This document shows positions 61,929 through 64,000 of a DNA stretch of 64,000 nucleotides, piece by piece. The translations under genes and the position numbers were made by a program. Under the pieces are notes generated by a model. That model was given only the letters and a program-made list of their open reading frames with translations. It searched no databases and had not been told where the DNA came from. The DNA is from an uncultured Vibrio sp. (GTDB lineage: Bacteria > Pseudomonadota > Gammaproteobacteria > Enterobacterales > Vibrionaceae): the NCBI RefSeq assembly GCF_963675395.1, contig NZ_OY776222.1, positions 868,001 through 932,000 of the forward strand, written 5' to 3'. Each line of letters opens with the position of its first letter. The first letter of the stretch is position 1.

Positions 61929-62786
61929 CTACTGCGTAGACGGCTCGCCATGTGCCGCGACAAGTAGATCTTTAATTTTTTGGCGCAGGGCAAGATGAGC
62001 AGGATTGTCAATTTCACGTTTGTGATAAACAAACTTGTAGGGGATCGAGTGAATCGAAACAGGGCAAGGGAGTACTTGCAGATTTAGTGCTTTACTCCAT
62101 TTCTTGGCAAACGATTGAGATACGACGCCCAGGCAGTCACGGTCGGCAACATAGAGCGCCATACCTGCAAGTGACGATGTCACTAAATCGACTTTGCGTT
62201 CCTGTATCTTTTCTTTAGCCAGTTGCTCGAATCCAGTCACATTGTCCCATTTTCCAGAGAACAGACAGTGGCTCTCTGCATAAAACTGTTGTTTTGAAAG
62301 TGTACCTTGGACTCTGGGGTGATTTTCTCGGCAAATGACGACCGCTTCTTCAGAATACGCATCTTCAATAACAAATGCAGAGTCTTTTGTTATGACCGTA
62401 TCGATAGCTAAGTCGACTTTTTGTTGTCTTAAAAACTCAAACAGAATGTATTTTTCTGGTGGAGATTCATAAAACACCACGTTTTCTATAGGAGGCATGC
62501 TATGTAGCAGAATTTCTGAACAGCAGACTTCAAAATGATTTTTATCAGATATAGCACTGCCAATGATACTTACCGCTTGCTGAAATTGAGGAAGCAATTG
62601 ATGTGCGGTGGAAGTAAGAGCTATTCCGCGGCCTTTTTTAACGAACAACTGCTTATCTACGACTTGTTCTAATCGTTTTATTGCTGCGCTTACTGCCGGT
62701 TGTGTCAGACCAAGTTGCTCCGCGGCCTTTGTGTAGGATTGGAACTCGGCGACGACCAGAAAAGTTTGGATAAGGTTTAAGTCCAT
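61929..62786 (-). CDS. LysR-family transcriptional regulator
   Basis: A 285-residue LysR protein starting at ATG 62786 (frame open to 62798, MSGIMDL). Helix-turn-helix: LIQTFLVVAEFQSYTKAAEQLGLTQPAVSAAIKRLEQ (motif TQPAVSAAIKRLE), with a substrate-binding domain of usual length that ends near residue 280. The target is unknown; the gene stands alone between cti and a decayed region, and may regulate itself or the rightward genes across the 62799-63102 interval. Confidence 0.87.
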   Translation of the reverse strand: MDLNLIQTFLVVAEFQSYTKAAEQLGLTQPAVSAAIKRLEQVVDKQLFVKKGRGIALTSTAHQLLPQFQQAVSIIGSAISDKNHFEVCCSEILLHSMPPIENVVFYESPPEKYILFEFLRQQKVDLAIDTVITKDSAFVIEDAYSEEAVVICRENHPRVQGTLSKQQFYAESHCLFSGKWDNVTGFEQLAKEKIQERKVDLVTSSLAGMALYVADRDCLGVVSQSFAKKWSKALNLQVLPCPVSIHSIPYKFVYHKREIDNPAHLALRQKIKDLLVAAHGEPSTQ

Positions 62787-62870
62787 AATGCCACTCATAA
62801 ATTAGATTTATAGATCAACGAATTTTGACGGTGATTCTCGTCTGAAATTAGTGTTTTATCTTATAGCAGT

Positions 62871-62896
62871 AATGGTATTGGAATGCGAATACCATT
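62871..62896. promoter_or_regulatory. Perfect 9-bp inverted repeat
   Basis: AATGGTATT and AATACCATT are perfect inverted arms separated by 8 nt, 85 bp upstream of the LysR start. It could be an operator or a hairpin; the ATACCA core also recurs in other intergenic regions here. Confidence 0.4.
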
Positions 62897-62917
62897 TTAA
62901 TACATCAGCGAACTTTG

Positions 62918-63105
62918 GGGGAAATATGGAAAATTATTCAGTTTACGCCCGATCTTCTACTTGCGGATGTGACCGGAACCTAGGTCTACCAGGAAGTAGA
63001 TGGCAAGCCTCATCTTTGGGCGAAGACTTCAGAGCTAGAGATGGTGTTGAGTAAGGTTGAGCGCTACTATATTGCTTCGTTTTTATATAGGAAAGAAGTT
63101 AGATG
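62918..63105 (+). pseudogene. Possible decayed short gene before the deaminase
   Basis: In the frame containing 62945-63105, codons read ...PDLLLADVTGT, then a TAG at about 62992, then VYQEVDGKPHLWAKTSELEMVLSKVERYY, ending at TGA 63103-63105. Another frame starts at ATG 62926 with a GGGGGAAAT upstream and runs 42 codons as nonsense-like sequence. This pattern suggests one gene broken by a stop and possibly a frameshift. No family is recognised, so this is tentative. Confidence 0.3.
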
Positions 63106-63528
63106 AGCCAAGAGTTTATGTATCGCGCGTTGGAAATTTCGCGTAATGCTCTTCCTGAGTGTCAGCCCAACCCACCGGTAGGCTGTGTTTTAGTAAAAGA
63201 CAATCAGATAGTGTCTGAAGGTTACACTCAAGCTATCGGTGGAAAGCATGCTGAAGTTGAAGCCTTGAATGGATATAACGGTCCGTTAGAGGAAGTCACA
63301 GCTTACGTGACACTTGAGCCTTGTTCGTTTGTTGGGAGAACCCCAGCTTGTGCGGTGACATTGGTCAATTCTGGCATCAAGAAGGTAGTGGTTGCCATGC
63401 TCGATCCTGACCCTCGTAACAGCGGCCGTGGTATCGCGATCTTAGAGCAATCTGGTGTTGAAGTAGAAGTCGGCGTTTGCGGTGATGAAGTGTGTGCGTT
63501 TTTAACACCGTATTTGGGCAAATCTTAA
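63103..63528 (+). CDS. RibD-like deaminase domain protein
   Basis: A 141-residue stand-alone cytidine-deaminase-fold protein matching the deaminase half of RibD. It has the zinc site motif GGKHAEVEAL and the paired cysteines EPCSFVGRTPACAVTLV, and begins FMYRALEISRNALPECQPNPPVGCVLV as RibD does. The reductase half of RibD (about 220 residues) is missing. It may be an independent deaminase (riboflavin pathway side branch or other pterin/pyrimidine deamination). AGGAAAG precedes ATG 63103. Confidence 0.8.
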   Translation: MSQEFMYRALEISRNALPECQPNPPVGCVLVKDNQIVSEGYTQAIGGKHAEVEALNGYNGPLEEVTAYVTLEPCSFVGRTPACAVTLVNSGIKKVVVAMLDPDPRNSGRGIAILEQSGVEVEVGVCGDEVCAFLTPYLGKS

Positions 63529-63608
63529 TATATTTGTTGAACATAGCGTTTTAACGGTTTCAGCAGCGAGATTCTTGTCTAAACTCTTGAAAGTACTGCG
63601 GAGTAAGA

Positions 63609-63815
63609 ATGCAATTAACCCGTAAGGGGGGGACGGACTTCGAAGTACAAGTTCGAGTAACCTGGGAAGCTCAAGACATGACCCGTTTAGTTAATGAAGC
63701 GGTAAAAGAGGGCATTACTCGTCTTGCTGGTGGTGATGGGACAGTGAACGAAGCCGTTTCGGCGATTCATTTGGTTTTACCCGAAGATTGCCCCTGTGTA
63801 GGGACAACTGGCTAA
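63609..63815 (+). pseudogene. Remnant of a YegS-type lipid kinase gene
   Basis: A 68-codon ORF resembling only the early part of YegS-family diacylglycerol/lipid kinases: [24 protein letters not shown] followed by [17 protein letters not shown], the nucleotide-binding GGDGTVNE motif. The intact proteins are about 300 residues; here the beginning is short, one residue of the typical (I/V)AGGGDGT run seems absent, and the frame stops after CVGTTG, with no continuation in another frame before the converging next gene. It looks like an internal remnant left after deletions. Confidence 0.75.
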
Positions 63816-63842
63816 ATTCATTTTGTGGATGAGTGTTCATTG

Positions 63843-64000
63843 TCACTCTTCATCCTTGGCAACCACATAGCAAACCGAGAAAGGAACGTTAAGGCGGTGA
63901 AACTCTTTAATCCAACGCCATTGGTTATCCTGTAGTTTGTCGCCCGGGCCTTTCACTTCAATCCATTCAAATTGTTCGTCTTTAAACGCTATTAAATCTG
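63843..64000 (-). CDS. VRR-NUC domain nuclease, C-terminal part (5' end outside window)
   Basis: On the minus strand an open frame of 51 codons enters from the right edge (first complete codon ends at 63998) and stops at TGA 63845-63843. It reads EWIEVKGPGDKLQDNQWRWI followed by EFHRLNVPFSVCYVV, the C-terminal signature of VRR-NUC endonuclease domains as in FAN1-type proteins: catalytic E-V-K followed by D-x-L-x4-Q. The rest of the gene lies beyond the window. Confidence 0.85.
   Translation of the reverse strand, partial: DLIAFKDEQFEWIEVKGPGDKLQDNQWRWIKEFHRLNVPFSVCYVVAKDEE

Noticed and set aside
62851..63054. 67-codon plus-strand ORF MFYLIAVMVLE...
   Set aside because: It spans an inverted repeat and changes character midway; the other frame of the second half looks more protein-like, so it was listed as a possible decayed gene.

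Overview
This window looks like a chromosomal segment of a nitrogen-fixing Vibrio. The basis is inference from product similarity: LeuE, TorT/TorS, Cti, YccS, CueR and the rbs operon have typical gammaproteobacterial/Vibrio forms, GC content is moderate, and genes are densely packed. No species can be fixed without a database search.

Layout. (1) 1-5743, plus strand: the 3' end of a nif operon, nifS(partial)-nifV-nifW-nifZ-nifM, running with a 4-nt gap into modABC. Homocitrate synthesis, nitrogenase maturation and molybdate uptake therefore appear to be one transcription unit. (2) 5848-18500: about 13 kb not obviously related to nitrogen fixation. It holds a small protein, an ERIC-sized palindromic repeat, two EamA exporters, an extracellular nuclease with a His/Lys-rich tail, a LysR regulator, a gluconate-type TRAP transporter plus gluconokinase with twin GntR-like operators, leuE, a VF530-type protein and a cold-shock protein. 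(3) 18800-24166, minus strand: nifLA followed by nifB-ferredoxin-nifQ. (4) 24462-30372, plus strand: rnfABCDGEH and the flavodoxin gene nifF. Sequences fitting sigma-54 -24/-12 promoters (GG-N10-GC) lie before nifL, nifB, rnfA and nifF, and TGT-N10-ACA NifA-type sites lie upstream of nifB, rnfA and nifF. The logic would be that NifL/NifA senses redox and nitrogen status and switches on cofactor assembly (NifB/NifQ), molybdate import (ModABC) and the electron path (Rnf to NifF to nitrogenase). The structural genes nifHDK are outside the window.

(5) 30634-37248: tRNA-Gly, a DUF4136 lipoprotein, two small exported proteins, an L,D-transpeptidase, a Nudix hydrolase, an unannotated Cys-rich 58-residue ORF and a GGDEF/EAL protein. 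(6) 37499-43743: ribose operon rbsDACBKR with two identical 16-bp palindromic operators. (7) 43955-49486: a small membrane protein, cueR, an AraC regulator divergent from a Fur-box-preceded TonB receptor with a DUF2218 gene, and small membrane or unknown ORFs. (8) 49832-59165: yccS, a HelD-like helicase, mgsA, and divergent torT/torS. (9) 59216-64000: a small protein, cti (with an apparent 1-nt frameshift in its signal peptide), a LysR regulator, a RibD-like deaminase, a yegS lipid-kinase remnant and the 3' end of a VRR-NUC nuclease gene.

I found no CRISPR array, prophage, insertion sequence or integrase. The most interesting content is the regulation and wiring of the nif/mod/rnf regulon, not an obviously new protein system.
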